Of a stretch of 64,000 nt of DNA, positions 42,903 to 52,363 are shown in pieces. Under the pieces are notes generated by a model, which was not told the origin of the DNA, ran no database searches, and saw only the letters and a program-made list of their open reading frames with translations. This DNA comes from Salinisphaera dokdonensis (lineage in GTDB: Bacteria; Pseudomonadota; Gammaproteobacteria; Nevskiales; Salinisphaeraceae). The stretch's first letter is position 1, and every line of letters begins with the position of its first letter. The stretch lies in NCBI RefSeq assembly GCF_040361215.1, contig NZ_APND01000001.1:1054001-1118000 (forward strand), given 5' to 3'. The position numbers and the translations under genes were made by a program.

Positions 42903-44045
42903 ATGCTCAACGGGATTCGACGGCGCATTGACAGCGCACGTGACGATGCACGCCGCAGGCTGACCAACGGCCGCGACTGGCTGTTCAACGACAGCGAGCT
43001 CTATCAGGCCGACCAGACACCGTACGAGGTGATCCATCGGCTCGGCCTGATGGCGGTACGCTATTATCCGCCGCTGGCAACCGACACGGTCCAGGTCGGC
43101 GACGCCACGATGGACGTCGCCGATCACGAGCACGCTACACCGATCGTGCTGGTGCCGCCCTTGGCGGCCAGCACCCTCATCTTCGACCTGCTGCCCCAAC
43201 GCAGCCTGGTGCGCTACCTGCGCGCCCGCGGCTTTGCAGTCTATCTACTCGATTGGGGCGAGCCGGGGCGCGACGACGCCCATCTGGGCGTACGTGACTA
43301 CGCGTTACGGTTGCTACCCGATGGCTTGACCGCCGTGCGCCAGCATAGCGGCAGTCACGACGTATCGGTGGTGGCCTACTGCATGGGCGGTCTGTTCTCG
43401 CTCATCTATGCCGGCGCCGGTCGGGACTCGGGCGTACGCAATATCGTCACTATTGCCAGCCCGGTGGACATGCACGATGCCACCATCGCCGCGCGCGCAC
43501 TGCGGGCGCTCAATGGCCCGGCTCGGATGATTCGCCGGCATACGCCGTGGCGTATCCACCAGATCGACCCGCGGTTCATGCACGTACCCGGCTGGCTCAA
43601 CGGCCTGGCCTTCAAGCTCACCAATCCGGTCGGCAGCGTCACCACTTATGTCGATCTGCTCCGGCGCATGGGCGATCGCGATTTCGTCGCCGCGCATGTC
43701 ACCACAAGCCGGTGGATGGGCGACATGCTCGACTACCCGGGCACCCTGGTGCAGGACTTCCTGGTCAAGCTGTGGATCGACAACGCGCTGGCCAGCGGCA
43801 CAGTACGCCTGGGCGAGGTGGAGTCGGATCTGGCCAGCATCGACTGTCCGCTGCTGGCGATCGCCGGCGAATCCGACCAGCTTATGGGCATCGCCAGCGT
43901 GCGCCGCATCATGGATCTGGTGACCAGCCCGGACCGCCGCTTCGAACTGGCGCCGGGCGGCCATGCGGGCGTATTCGCCGGCCGTGACGCGCCGGCCCAC
44001 ACCTGGCGAATGGCTGCCGATTGGCTCAGTGAGCGCTCGGACTAG
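42903..44045 (+). CDS. PhaC-like alpha/beta hydrolase (poly(3-hydroxyalkanoate) synthase family)
   Basis: 380 residues, the size of class III PhaC. The lipase-like box has cysteine as nucleophile (VVAYCMGGLFSLI near residue 160). The acid is in IAGESDQLMG and the histidine in APGGHAGVFAG, with YLLDWGEPGRDDAHLGVRDY upstream, all PhaC-like. No phaE, phaR, phasin or phaAB genes are nearby, so polymer synthesis is not assured; an acyl-CoA-related esterase is possible. Its stop shares CTAG with the facing transporter gene. Confidence 0.78.
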   Translation: MLNGIRRRIDSARDDARRRLTNGRDWLFNDSELYQADQTPYEVIHRLGLMAVRYYPPLATDTVQVGDATMDVADHEHATPIVLVPPLAASTLIFDLLPQRSLVRYLRARGFAVYLLDWGEPGRDDAHLGVRDYALRLLPDGLTAVRQHSGSHDVSVVAYCMGGLFSLIYAGAGRDSGVRNIVTIASPVDMHDATIAARALRALNGPARMIRRHTPWRIHQIDPRFMHVPGWLNGLAFKLTNPVGSVTTYVDLLRRMGDRDFVAAHVTTSRWMGDMLDYPGTLVQDFLVKLWIDNALASGTVRLGEVESDLASIDCPLLAIAGESDQLMGIASVRRIMDLVTSPDRRFELAPGGHAGVFAGRDAPAHTWRMAADWLSERSD

Positions 44046-44986
44046 ACGCCCGCCTGCTCCTCATGCGCAGCCGCGGTACGTGCCCAGATCGCAGCCAGCA
44101 ACGCACCACTCACGTTGTGCCAGACCGAGAACAGCGCGCCCGGCAGCGCTGCGGCCGCCGAGAAATACTGCTGGGCGAGCGCGACCGCCAGCCCCGAGTT
44201 CTGCATGCCGACTTCGATCGCCAGCGTGCGTGCCGTGCGCGTATCGCGGGTCACGACATGGCCCAGGGTATAGCCGGCCACTAACCCTATGCCGTTGTGC
44301 AGAACCACCGCGCCGAGCACGACCAACCCGAGACTGGCGATCGCCTCCGCGTTGAGCGCCACAATAATCGCGATCACGACACCGATCGCAGCCGAAGAAC
44401 CCAACGCACACCAGCCGTCGCGCGTGGGCCAGCGATCACCAATCAATCGATTGACGACCATGCCGGCGACCACCGGCAACACTACGATCTCGGCGATGCT
44501 CACAAGCATCGAAAACACCGGCACCGGCACTTGCGCGCCTGCATAGAGCCAGGTCAGCAACGGCGTGGCAAGGACACTCACAAGTGTCGCCACGCTGGTG
44601 AGCGTGATCGACAGCGCCACGTCCCCGCCGGCGAGAAAACAGATCACGTTCGAGGCGGTACCGCCGGCAACGCTGCCGACCAGAATCATGCCAAGCGCGA
44701 GCGGCGCGTCCAGATCGAACAGGCTGGCGATCGCCCAGGCCGCCAGCGGCATCAGCCCGAACTGCAGCGCAAGCCCCAGCAACACCACCGGCCAGCGCGC
44801 CAGGGCACGGCCGAAATCGGCAGGCAGCAGCGTCAGCCCCATGCCGAACATGATCACCACCAGCAGCGGCACGATGCCGCCCGCCGCCGGCGTGAATAAC
44901 GTGGGCTCGGCATAGGCAACGAGCGCGAGCATGCCGGCCCAGACCGGAAAGACCAACACGATGCGCGCGGGCTGCAGCATGCTCAT
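44042..44986 (-). CDS. Bile acid:sodium symporter (BASS) family transporter
   Basis: 314 residues with about nine or ten hydrophobic segments. Diagnostic stretches are VVIMFGMGLTLLPADFGRAL, the crossover GSVAGGTASNVICFLAGGD and VGMQNSGLAVALA. The family carries organic anions with sodium; bacterial members transport bile acids, pantothenate or 2-oxoacids. Its ATG overlaps the maf stop, and the order patatin-maf-BASS suggests one transcript. Confidence 0.88.
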   Translation of the reverse strand: MSMLQPARIVLVFPVWAGMLALVAYAEPTLFTPAAGGIVPLLVVIMFGMGLTLLPADFGRALARWPVVLLGLALQFGLMPLAAWAIASLFDLDAPLALGMILVGSVAGGTASNVICFLAGGDVALSITLTSVATLVSVLATPLLTWLYAGAQVPVPVFSMLVSIAEIVVLPVVAGMVVNRLIGDRWPTRDGWCALGSSAAIGVVIAIIVALNAEAIASLGLVVLGAVVLHNGIGLVAGYTLGHVVTRDTRTARTLAIEVGMQNSGLAVALAQQYFSAAAALPGALFSVWHNVSGALLAAIWARTAAAHEEQAGV

Positions 44987-45564
44987 GACGAGGGCAGCAC
45001 GTCGATGCCGGCATCGCGCAGCAGCGCGGCGGTCTCGAACAGGGGCAAGCCCATGACGCTGGAATAGCTGCCGTCGAGCCGGGCTATGAACACCGCGCCC
45101 AGGCCTTGGATCGCATAGCCGCCGGCCTTGCCCATCGGCTCGCCGCTGGCGATATAGCCCGCGCGCTCGCCGGCACTGATCTCACGCATGGACACTTCGC
45201 TGATCGCGACCCGCGAAACCGTGCGTCCGCCCGTGCACAGTGCCACACCGCTGACCACGCGATGCGTCTGCCCCGAGAGCGAGGCCAGCATACGATCGGC
45301 GTCGGCATCGTCGCGCGGCTTGCCGTACAACCGCTCGCCCAGCGCCACGACGGTGTCCGATCCGAGCACCAGAGCATCGCGCTGCTCATGCGCGATCGCC
45401 TCCGCCTTGCCGCGGGCGAGCCGTTCGGCAAGCGCTTCAGCGGGCTCTCCTTCTCGCGGCGTCTCGTCGATATCTGCAGCGATGGTCTCGTGCGTCAGCC
45501 CCAGTTGCGCAAGCAGGCGGGCGCGCTGGGGAGACGATGAGGCAAGCACGATCGTTCGGGTCAT
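44983..45564 (-). CDS. Maf-like nucleoside triphosphate pyrophosphatase
   Basis: 193 residues from the ATG at 45564; the open frame extends upstream into the patatin gene. It has the Maf start IVLASSSPQRARLLAQLGL and the catalytic GSDTVVALGERLYGKP, with IQGLGAVFIARLDGSYSSVM near the end, the pattern of the dTTP/UTP pyrophosphatase (YhdE) group. It likely removes modified nucleotides or affects division. It sits 10 nt after the patatin-like gene. Confidence 0.92.
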   Translation of the reverse strand: MTRTIVLASSSPQRARLLAQLGLTHETIAADIDETPREGEPAEALAERLARGKAEAIAHEQRDALVLGSDTVVALGERLYGKPRDDADADRMLASLSGQTHRVVSGVALCTGGRTVSRVAISEVSMREISAGERAGYIASGEPMGKAGGYAIQGLGAVFIARLDGSYSSVMGLPLFETAALLRDAGIDVLPSS

Positions 45565-45574
45565 GGCAGTCGCT

Positions 45575-46657
45575 TTACAGGGGTTTGACGTACCGGGCCG
45601 GGTCCGGTGCCTGGGTGAATTCGATGAACGCATCACGCATGCGCTCGCCGGCATCAAGTGCCTGCTGCCAGGCGGCCAGCCGCGCCTCGTCCTGGCCGGC
45701 ATATCGATAGAAATCCTTGCGATCGGGCACCTTCCCCGCCACGAGATGCTCTCGCAGCGCCGGGCCCGGACCGATCATGAGCGTGTTCTCGGCGTAACGG
45801 GGGCGACGCCAACGCAGGCCCTTGTCGAACCAGCCGGGCACCAGTTTGTCGTCGAAATGTGGCATGAGCACGATCGGCGCATCGCTGTCGGGCGCGATCA
45901 ATGGCTGGTCGATATGGTAGTCGACGATGCCGCCGTCACGGTAGATGCCACGCGGCGCGCCCGGCGGGTCCACCACACCACGCATCGCCAGTGGCACGTT
46001 TCCGCTGGCATACACGGCGTCGCGCACGTTGGCAGCCGTCAGACCGACCGTACGGCGGCTGAGGCCATCGTTGGCCCACTGCACCGATCCTTGGTTGCGC
46101 GAAAACACCACGCGTTCAAAGAACCAGTTCAAGGTCCGGCGCGACACCACGTTGCCGAGCGCGCTGATTGCGGAGCCCGCCGCAAGCACGCCTCGGCTCT
46201 CGCTACGCGTGAGCAGCCGCGAGCGTACGGTAACCACATGCAGGTGATAACGCGGGTGCGTGAGCACGCCGTCGAGCACGTCATCGGTGAGAAAGGTATC
46301 GAGAATCCCACGGATCGTGCCGCTGATTTCGTTACGATCGGCGCGCTCGCTATACCGCTGGCTCAGGTAGGCCGACTCGAGCCGATTGATCGCACCCACC
46401 GGATCCACCCGATCGCAAGCTGCGGCGAAGCGCCACGCGCCGATGGAGGAGCCGACCATTTCGATCGGGTGGGAGGCGTCGCCCTGTGCCAGCCAGTCGC
46501 CGAACAGGTAACGATCCAGCGCGGACAGGATCAGCCATTTGGGCCCGCCGGCCGCACCCGACATAGCGCCGACCTGTCGCGGCGAAAAACCGTCTTTTTT
46601 CAACGCAGCATATGCCGCACGACCCGCGCGGATCGTCAGGACATCATCGAAAGCCAT
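45575..46657 (-). CDS. Patatin-like phospholipase family protein
   Basis: 360 residues. A Gly-rich SGAAGGPKWLIL lies near residue 33, the GxSxG nucleophile elbow GSSIGAWR near 69 and the catalytic Asp in YRDGGIVDYHI near 240, the Ser-Asp dyad of patatins. The region between the dyad residues is longer than in classic patatins. No signal peptide is visible. Substrate is unknown; lipid acyl hydrolase is the family expectation. First gene of a patatin-maf-BASS unit. Confidence 0.82.
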   Translation of the reverse strand: MAFDDVLTIRAGRAAYAALKKDGFSPRQVGAMSGAAGGPKWLILSALDRYLFGDWLAQGDASHPIEMVGSSIGAWRFAAACDRVDPVGAINRLESAYLSQRYSERADRNEISGTIRGILDTFLTDDVLDGVLTHPRYHLHVVTVRSRLLTRSESRGVLAAGSAISALGNVVSRRTLNWFFERVVFSRNQGSVQWANDGLSRRTVGLTAANVRDAVYASGNVPLAMRGVVDPPGAPRGIYRDGGIVDYHIDQPLIAPDSDAPIVLMPHFDDKLVPGWFDKGLRWRRPRYAENTLMIGPGPALREHLVAGKVPDRKDFYRYAGQDEARLAAWQQALDAGERMRDAFIEFTQAPDPARYVKPL

Positions 46658-46767
46658 GGAAGCCGAAATAAAAGCGATATGCGCATTCTAACGATCTCCA
46701 CGAACGCTTGCTCGTCAATGGCTTGCGCCGACTGACCGAGCGGTCAACACAAACCGTCGCAAAGTCT

Positions 46768-48189
46768 TTAATCCACCGTGATTATCTTCATCGCGTTGGT
46801 GCCACCCGGGCCGGTGAAATCGCCCTTTGTGAGCAGTGCGCGATCGCCTTTTTCCAGATCGCCGCGCGTTTTCAGGCAAGCGACGGCTTCTTCGACCGGC
46901 ACCACGCCGTTCAACTCGGATGGAGAGAAGGCCACCGGGAACACGTTGCGACACAACGCCAGATAGCGCTCGGAGGCCGGGTACTGGGTCAGCGCATAGA
47001 TCGGGATATGCGTGTCCTGGCGCGACATCAACAGCGCCGTGGTACCGGACTCGGTCAACGCGATGATCGCGTCGGCATGCATGTGACGCGCGGTATACAT
47101 GGTGGCCATCGCAATGGCCTCGTCGGTGCGCTCGAAATGCGCGGCGAGCCCGCTGATGGGGCGATCGGCCGTTGCCTCACGCTCGGCGCCGATACAGATA
47201 TTGCCCATGGCCGCAACGGTCTGGACCGGATAGCGACCGACAGCAGTCTCGGCTGACAGCATCACGGCGTCCGTGCCGTCGAGCGTGGCATTCGCCACGT
47301 CGAGCACTTCCGCGCGGGTGGGAATCGGATTCTCGATCATCGATTCCATCATCTGGGTGGCGGTGATCACCAGCCGATTCATCTCCCGCGCCTGGGCAAT
47401 GATGCGCTTCTGTACGCCAGGCAGTTCCGGATCGCCGATCTCCACGCCCAAGTCACCGCGCGCCACCATTACCGCATCGCTGGCTTCGATGATCTCGTCC
47501 AGCGCGGTAATCGCTTCGGCGCGCTCGATCTTGGCGCATAGTCGCGCCTTGCCGCCGGCTTCAGTCAGCAAGCGCCGAGCTTCGTGCATGTCCGAGGCGC
47601 TGCGCACGAACGAAACCGCCAGATAATCCGCTTCCAACTCCGCTGCGACGCGGATATCGCCGAAATCCTTTTCAGTGAGGCCGCCGGCCGACAGACCGCC
47701 ACCGCGCAAATTCACGCCCTTGCGACCGGAGAGCTTGCCGCCCACTTCGACGGTGCAGACGATGCGGTGATCATCGACTTCGTCGACCGCGAGCGAGATC
47801 GCGCCGTCGTTGATCAGCAGCTGGCCGCCGGGTTTCACGTCGTCCAGCAGCGGCGGGTAATGGATAGCGACCTGCTCGCGGGTGCCGGCGTCTGCGGCCA
47901 GCTGGGTATCGAGCGTGAAGCGCTGCCCGGCCTCGAGCTCGACCGCGTCGTCCACGAACGATTCGATGCGAATCTTCGGCCCCTGCAGATCGGCGAGTAC
48001 CGCCACCGGCAGACCCAGTTCGCTCGCGGTAGCCCGAACCCGGGCCACGCGCCCCCGATGATCGTCGGCGCTGCCGTGGGAGAAGTTGATCCGGACAACG
48101 TTCACACCCGCCGATAGCAGGCGGGAAAGCACTTCCGGCGAATCAGACGCCGGGCCGAGTGTGGCTACAATCTTGGTTTTACGTTTCAT
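46768..48189 (-). CDS. pyk: Pyruvate kinase
   Basis: Converts PEP and ADP to pyruvate and ATP in glycolysis. 473 residues from the ATG at 48189 (MKRKTKIVATLGPASDS); an upstream GTG is unlikely. It shows RINFSHG, LQGPKIRIESF, the substrate-binding MVARGDLGVEIGDPELPGVQ and the TQMMESMIENPIPTRAE signature, with the C-terminal allosteric domain complete. The residue choice is closer to PykA (type II). No neighbouring glycolytic genes. Confidence 0.95.
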   Translation of the reverse strand: MKRKTKIVATLGPASDSPEVLSRLLSAGVNVVRINFSHGSADDHRGRVARVRATASELGLPVAVLADLQGPKIRIESFVDDAVELEAGQRFTLDTQLAADAGTREQVAIHYPPLLDDVKPGGQLLINDGAISLAVDEVDDHRIVCTVEVGGKLSGRKGVNLRGGGLSAGGLTEKDFGDIRVAAELEADYLAVSFVRSASDMHEARRLLTEAGGKARLCAKIERAEAITALDEIIEASDAVMVARGDLGVEIGDPELPGVQKRIIAQAREMNRLVITATQMMESMIENPIPTRAEVLDVANATLDGTDAVMLSAETAVGRYPVQTVAAMGNICIGAEREATADRPISGLAAHFERTDEAIAMATMYTARHMHADAIIALTESGTTALLMSRQDTHIPIYALTQYPASERYLALCRNVFPVAFSPSELNGVVPVEEAVACLKTRGDLEKGDRALLTKGDFTGPGGTNAMKIITVD

Positions 48190-48323
48190 GCGCCTAGACG
48201 CTAGCACAGCGCCCAGCGCACTGGTGTGAAATGCAAGGAAAATCGGCCGTTTCAGCTGCGGCCGGCTCAGCCTGGCTCAGCAATCACTACAATGCGCTGC
48301 CGACCGGACACGCACTGCCGTCT

Positions 48324-49487
48324 ATGCCTATCACTCATCAACATGTTCGCCGCGCGGGCATCCTGCTCCTGCTCTGGCTCACCGGCGTCTACATGCGCGC
48401 GCCGATCATGGTGGCCGCACCGCTGGGCGAGCAGATCCGCGAAGAACTCGGGTTCGCCCAGACCGCACTCGGCATGCTCACCACGCTGCCGGTGTTCATG
48501 CTCGGGCTTGGTGCGCTACCCGCAGCCTGGTTGATCGGGCGCTTCGGCGCACGCGGCACGCTGACTGCCGCGCTGTTTCTCACGGCCATCGCATCGCTGC
48601 TTCGCGGCACAGCACCCAATCTCTATGCGCTACTGGCACTGACTGCATTGATGGGGCTGGGAATCGCGGCGATGCAACCCGCACTGCCGGCCCTCGTCGG
48701 TCGCTGGTGCCCGGGCTTCGTCGCTCTGGGCTCGACGGTCTATATCAACGGCATGATGCTTGGCGAGTTCATCGGCGCGGGGCTGACGCTGCCCGTACTA
48801 CTTCCGGCCGTCGACGATAGCTGGCGGACCGCGTTGCTCGTATTTTCGATCCCCGCGTTGCTGATACTGCCCTGGCTCTATCGCCCCACGCTGCAGGGCC
48901 AACGCCAACCGGCGCGAGCGCGCCGCAAGATGCCCGATTGGCGCGACAAGCACATGTGGCAATACGGCGCGGCCCTGGGCGCCTCGGCCGCGACGTTCTT
49001 CGGCCTCAATGCGTATATGGGTTCCCTGCTCGCGCGACGCGACATGGCTGATTCGCTCGACACCACGCTGTTCTTCTTCAATTTTGCACAGATCGGCGCT
49101 TCGGTCGTCATGATGATCGCCGCACGGCATGTGCTGAGGACGCCGCGGCTGTTGGCAATCACCATCGCGGTACACATCGTGGGCGTCACGGGCCTGTTGC
49201 TCGCCCCGAACGAGGCGCTGATTGGAATCGCGGTGATGCTGAGTGCCGCGTCCGCCCTGCAACTCGTTTCGCTGACCACTCTGCCCGCGCTGGTACGTAC
49301 GCCCGACGAGGCCGGCCGTCTTGCCGCGGGCATGTTCGCAATCGGCTATGTACTGGCGTTCGTGATCCCGCTGATCGCAGGCCTCGCCACTGACATGAGC
49401 GGCACGATCAATGCCGGGCTCGGCGTGCTGCTGCTGTTCAATCTGCTCTGTCTACCTCTGATCTGGCGCGCGCCCACGCACGACTGA
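48324..49487 (+). CDS. MFS transporter, CynX/NimT-like
   Basis: 387 residues from the ATG at 48324 (MPITHQHVRR); the frame is open to 48231 but that part is unlike a transporter N-terminus. Eleven to twelve hydrophobic segments are visible, with the CynX-like opening LWLTGVYMRAPIMVAAPLGE and GLGIAAMQPALPALVGRWCP. CynX relatives include cyanate and nitroimidazole exporters; the substrate here is unknown. Convergent with the chemoreceptor gene. Confidence 0.85.
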   Translation: MPITHQHVRRAGILLLLWLTGVYMRAPIMVAAPLGEQIREELGFAQTALGMLTTLPVFMLGLGALPAAWLIGRFGARGTLTAALFLTAIASLLRGTAPNLYALLALTALMGLGIAAMQPALPALVGRWCPGFVALGSTVYINGMMLGEFIGAGLTLPVLLPAVDDSWRTALLVFSIPALLILPWLYRPTLQGQRQPARARRKMPDWRDKHMWQYGAALGASAATFFGLNAYMGSLLARRDMADSLDTTLFFFNFAQIGASVVMMIAARHVLRTPRLLAITIAVHIVGVTGLLLAPNEALIGIAVMLSAASALQLVSLTTLPALVRTPDEAGRLAAGMFAIGYVLAFVIPLIAGLATDMSGTINAGLGVLLLFNLLCLPLIWRAPTHD

Positions 49488-49541
49488 GCGGGAAACTGGT
49501 AGCCGTCTAAGCCGGCGTCTCCAGCTGATGACAGGACACCA

Positions 49542-49570
49542 AGAAAAAAGCCCCGCGAAAGGCAGGGCTT
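49542..49570 (-). terminator. Rho-independent terminator of the chemoreceptor gene
   Basis: On the minus strand AAGCCC (49570-49565), a short GC-rich loop, GGGCTT (49553-49548) and then a T-run (49549-49542). It ends 20 nt past the mcp stop. Confidence 0.8.
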
Positions 49571-49589
49571 GATCGTTATCAAGGACGAC

Positions 49590-51296
49590 TCAGAACGTCG
49601 CCCATTCCTTGTCGTCGATGAAGGCGGGATCATTGAAAGCTGCGGCCTTGCCAGCAACCGGGGTCGGCGCGGACACCGGCTGTCGGACACGGACACCCTG
49701 TGGCTCGCCGACCGTCGCCGGCGCGTGGCCGGCCGTCACGGTGGCATCACCTTCAAGTCGGAAGAACGCGACTTGGCGCTTGAGCGCGAGCGCCTGCTCT
49801 TCCAGCGAGCGGCTGGCCGCCGCGGATTCCTCGACCAGCGACGCGTTCTGCTGGGTCATGCTATCCATCTGCGACACGGCCAGATTGACCTGCTCGATAC
49901 CGCTGGACTGCTCGCTGCTCGCCGCCGCGATCTCGGCAATGATGTCACCGACCTTGTGCACGTTCTCCACGATCGCGTCGAGCGTCTTGCCGGACAACGC
50001 CACCTGCTCGGAACCATCGGCGACCTTGGCCGCGCTGTCCTCCACCAGTGCCTTGATGTCCTTGGCCGCCGCCGCACTACGGCTGGCGAGATTGCGTACT
50101 TCCGAGGCGACGACCGCGAAACCGCGACCCTGTTCGCCGGCACGCGCCGCCTCGACCGACGCGTTCAGCGCAAGCAGATTGGTCTGAAAGGCGATGTCAT
50201 CGATCAGGCCCACGATCTCGCTGATCTTGCGGCTGGACGCGTTGATCTCCTGCATCGCTGCGACCGCGCGCCCGACGACGGCCCCGCCCTCGCTCGCCTG
50301 GGTGCGTACACCGCGCGCCAGCTGATCGGCCTGGGCCGCGTTGTCCGCGTTCTGCTTCACGGTGGAGGTCATCTGTTCCATCGAGGCCGCGGTCTCCTCG
50401 AGATTCGCCGCCTGTTCCTGGGTGCGACTGCTGAGTTCGTCATTGCCCGAGGCGATCTGGCTCGCGCCGACGCCGACTGATTCGGAACTCTTGCGCACGC
50501 CCGCGACCGTCTCGGACAGCCGGTTCTGCATGTCCTTGAGCGCGCCGAGCATGGCACCGAATTCGTCCTTGTAGGGATTGTCGATGTCGTTTTCGAGCCG
50601 CCCCTCGGCGATCGAGGCAACCACCGCCCGCGCCTGATCCAGCGGGCGCGTGATCATTCGAGCAAGGAAAAACATGATGGCCAGCGAGAGCAGCATCACC
50701 GCCGCGAGGCTCACGATAACGATATTGCGATCGGTCGCGACCATGGCTTCGCCTTGTGCGAAGAACGCGCCGGCACGTTGCGTCTGGTAAGCGCCCAGTG
50801 CATCCATGTTCTGGATCAGCTTTTCGAAAGCTGGTGCTACGTCTACGGCATAAAGCGCCGTCGCCTCGTACATCTCACCGGTCTTCATCGGCTCGAGCAC
50901 GGTACTCAAGACCGGGACGAACGCCTTGAATTCGGCCGCTGCGCTATCGGCCTGGGCCCGTTCTTCCGGACCGGTCAGCAGCGCTGGATAATACGCTTCC
51001 CATTGCTGTGTGATCTGAGCGATCCGGTCGTCTATCGACTGAGCGAGCTGCGTGCCATCGTCGCCAAACAACATGGCCCGCTGCACATCGTTACGCATCT
51101 CATTGAGCTTGCTTCTGACCCCGTCCACTGCGATCAAACCCTGCAAGTTCTTGGAGTAAATGCGATCGGTAACGGCAGCGACTTCATTGTTGCTGTAGAG
51201 AGAGAACGCGCCGAGCGCGACAAACAGTAATGTAATCAGGCCGAAACCCAACCCCAACTTCGCTTTCACACTTTTTCTCATCGCAAGCATGCCCAT
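49590..51296 (-). CDS. Methyl-accepting chemotaxis protein with C-terminal tether motif
   Basis: 568 residues from the ATG at 51296; the ATG at 51281 is equally possible and no clear ribosome-binding site decides. Transmembrane 1 is near residues 12-33. A four-helix-bundle-type periplasmic sensor follows (about 35-185), then transmembrane 2 near 190-213, a HAMP domain, and the signalling hairpin with IVGLIDDIAFQTNLLALNAS near 375 and EQGRGFAVVASEVRNLA. It ends in EWATF, matching the xWxxF pentapeptide that tethers CheR and CheB in Tar/Tsr. The ligand is unknown. A sigma-28 promoter lies upstream. Confidence 0.93.
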   Translation of the reverse strand: MGMLAMRKSVKAKLGLGFGLITLLFVALGAFSLYSNNEVAAVTDRIYSKNLQGLIAVDGVRSKLNEMRNDVQRAMLFGDDGTQLAQSIDDRIAQITQQWEAYYPALLTGPEERAQADSAAAEFKAFVPVLSTVLEPMKTGEMYEATALYAVDVAPAFEKLIQNMDALGAYQTQRAGAFFAQGEAMVATDRNIVIVSLAAVMLLSLAIMFFLARMITRPLDQARAVVASIAEGRLENDIDNPYKDEFGAMLGALKDMQNRLSETVAGVRKSSESVGVGASQIASGNDELSSRTQEQAANLEETAASMEQMTSTVKQNADNAAQADQLARGVRTQASEGGAVVGRAVAAMQEINASSRKISEIVGLIDDIAFQTNLLALNASVEAARAGEQGRGFAVVASEVRNLASRSAAAAKDIKALVEDSAAKVADGSEQVALSGKTLDAIVENVHKVGDIIAEIAAASSEQSSGIEQVNLAVSQMDSMTQQNASLVEESAAASRSLEEQALALKRQVAFFRLEGDATVTAGHAPATVGEPQGVRVRQPVSAPTPVAGKAAAFNDPAFIDDKEWATF

Positions 51297-51652
51297 GCTG
51301 TATTTGTGACGACGCTGCTCTTGGCTCACGTAGGCCAAAAGTCCGGCGCAGCAATTTCGGTGGCGTCGTTTCGACTAAGCCGACAGGCATCCGATCGCAC
51401 TCTCAAGCGCAATCGACGCGTCACGAGTACGCCACGCTAAACGCGGTACCTATCGGCGCATCGATGCAATGCTTGAACGTGGTGGGGTGTTATTTCGGTA
51501 CGCCAAAAAACTTGCGGGGTAAGCGCTTTGACCGGGCTTGCTCGCTCGAAGCCGGAGGTTTTGCGACGACTCCACGCACGGGAGCTCGGCCGGCCTAGAA
51601 TTTCACCGGCGCAAGATCAACTGGAATAGACCGCGACGCAGTCGAGATACAG
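51297..51652. other. Intergenic region between fliA and the chemoreceptor gene
   Basis: 356 nt holding the sigma-28 promoter at 51450-51476. No gene, tRNA or convincing terminator for fliA was found; short open frames are not supported. Confidence 0.5.
51450..51476 (-). promoter_or_regulatory. Sigma-28 (FliA) promoter of the chemoreceptor gene
   Basis: On the minus strand TCAAGCAT, an 11-nt spacer, and GCCGATAG. The -10 matches the FliA consensus GCCGATAA at 7 of 8 positions, the -35 (TAAAGTTT) at 5 of 8, and the spacing is exact. About 155 nt before the start codon. Confidence 0.65.
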
Positions 51653-52363
51653 TTAGTGCTCGACAAGCAGCGCGCGTAGCCGCGCCACCGCCTGGCTGTG
51701 CAGCTGACAGACTCGCGACTCGCTGACACCCAACACCGCACCGATCTCTTTTAGGTTGAGATCTTCCTGGTAGTAGAGACCCAGCAACAGCTTCTCGCGC
51801 TCGGGCAATTCGTCGATCGCTTCGGCGAGCTGTTCGCGGTCGCCAAAGGCCATGAGCGCGTCAAGCGGGTTGGTCGGCGTCGCCACATCCGGCGAAACCA
51901 CCGATGCCACCGTATCGTCGCTGCCGCTTTCCTCGAAGGCTTCGATGAAGCCGTTGTTCACGTCGTGCAGCAGACGGTGATATTCCGTAATGGGCATGTC
52001 GAGTTCTTCAGCGATCTCGCGGTCGCTGGGATGACGACCCATCTGATGCTCCAGACGCTGGATCGCGCGATCCACGTCTCGGCTGGCGCGGCGCACACTG
52101 CGCGGCAGCCAGTCGCGGCTGCGCAGTTCGTCGATCATCGTGCCCTTCACCCGCTGGGATGCATAGGTCGCAAACGACGCCCCCTGGGAGGCGTCGAACC
52201 GATTGAACGCGTCCAGCAGTCCGACCATGCCGGCCTGAATGAGGTCGTCGAGTTCGACACTGGCCGGCAGGCGCACCTGCAACGACAGCGCGTGACGCCT
52301 GACCAGCGGCAGATACTGCTCCACCGCCTGGGACCGATCGATCTTGCCTTGAGCCGTATACAT
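51653..52363 (-). CDS. fliA: RNA polymerase sigma-28 factor for flagellar operons
   Basis: 236 residues. Region 2 contains DDLIQAGMVGLLDAFNRFD and FATYASQRVKGTMIDELRS, region 3 HPSDREIAEEL, and region 4 LPEREKLLLGLYYQEDLNLK then the helix-turn-helix GAVLGVSESRVCQLHSQA. It directs late flagellar genes; matching promoters are upstream of all three flagellins and the chemoreceptor in this window. It is divergent from the first flagellin. Its antagonist flgM is not in the window. Confidence 0.96.
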   Translation of the reverse strand: MYTAQGKIDRSQAVEQYLPLVRRHALSLQVRLPASVELDDLIQAGMVGLLDAFNRFDASQGASFATYASQRVKGTMIDELRSRDWLPRSVRRASRDVDRAIQRLEHQMGRHPSDREIAEELDMPITEYHRLLHDVNNGFIEAFEESGSDDTVASVVSPDVATPTNPLDALMAFGDREQLAEAIDELPEREKLLLGLYYQEDLNLKEIGAVLGVSESRVCQLHSQAVARLRALLVEH

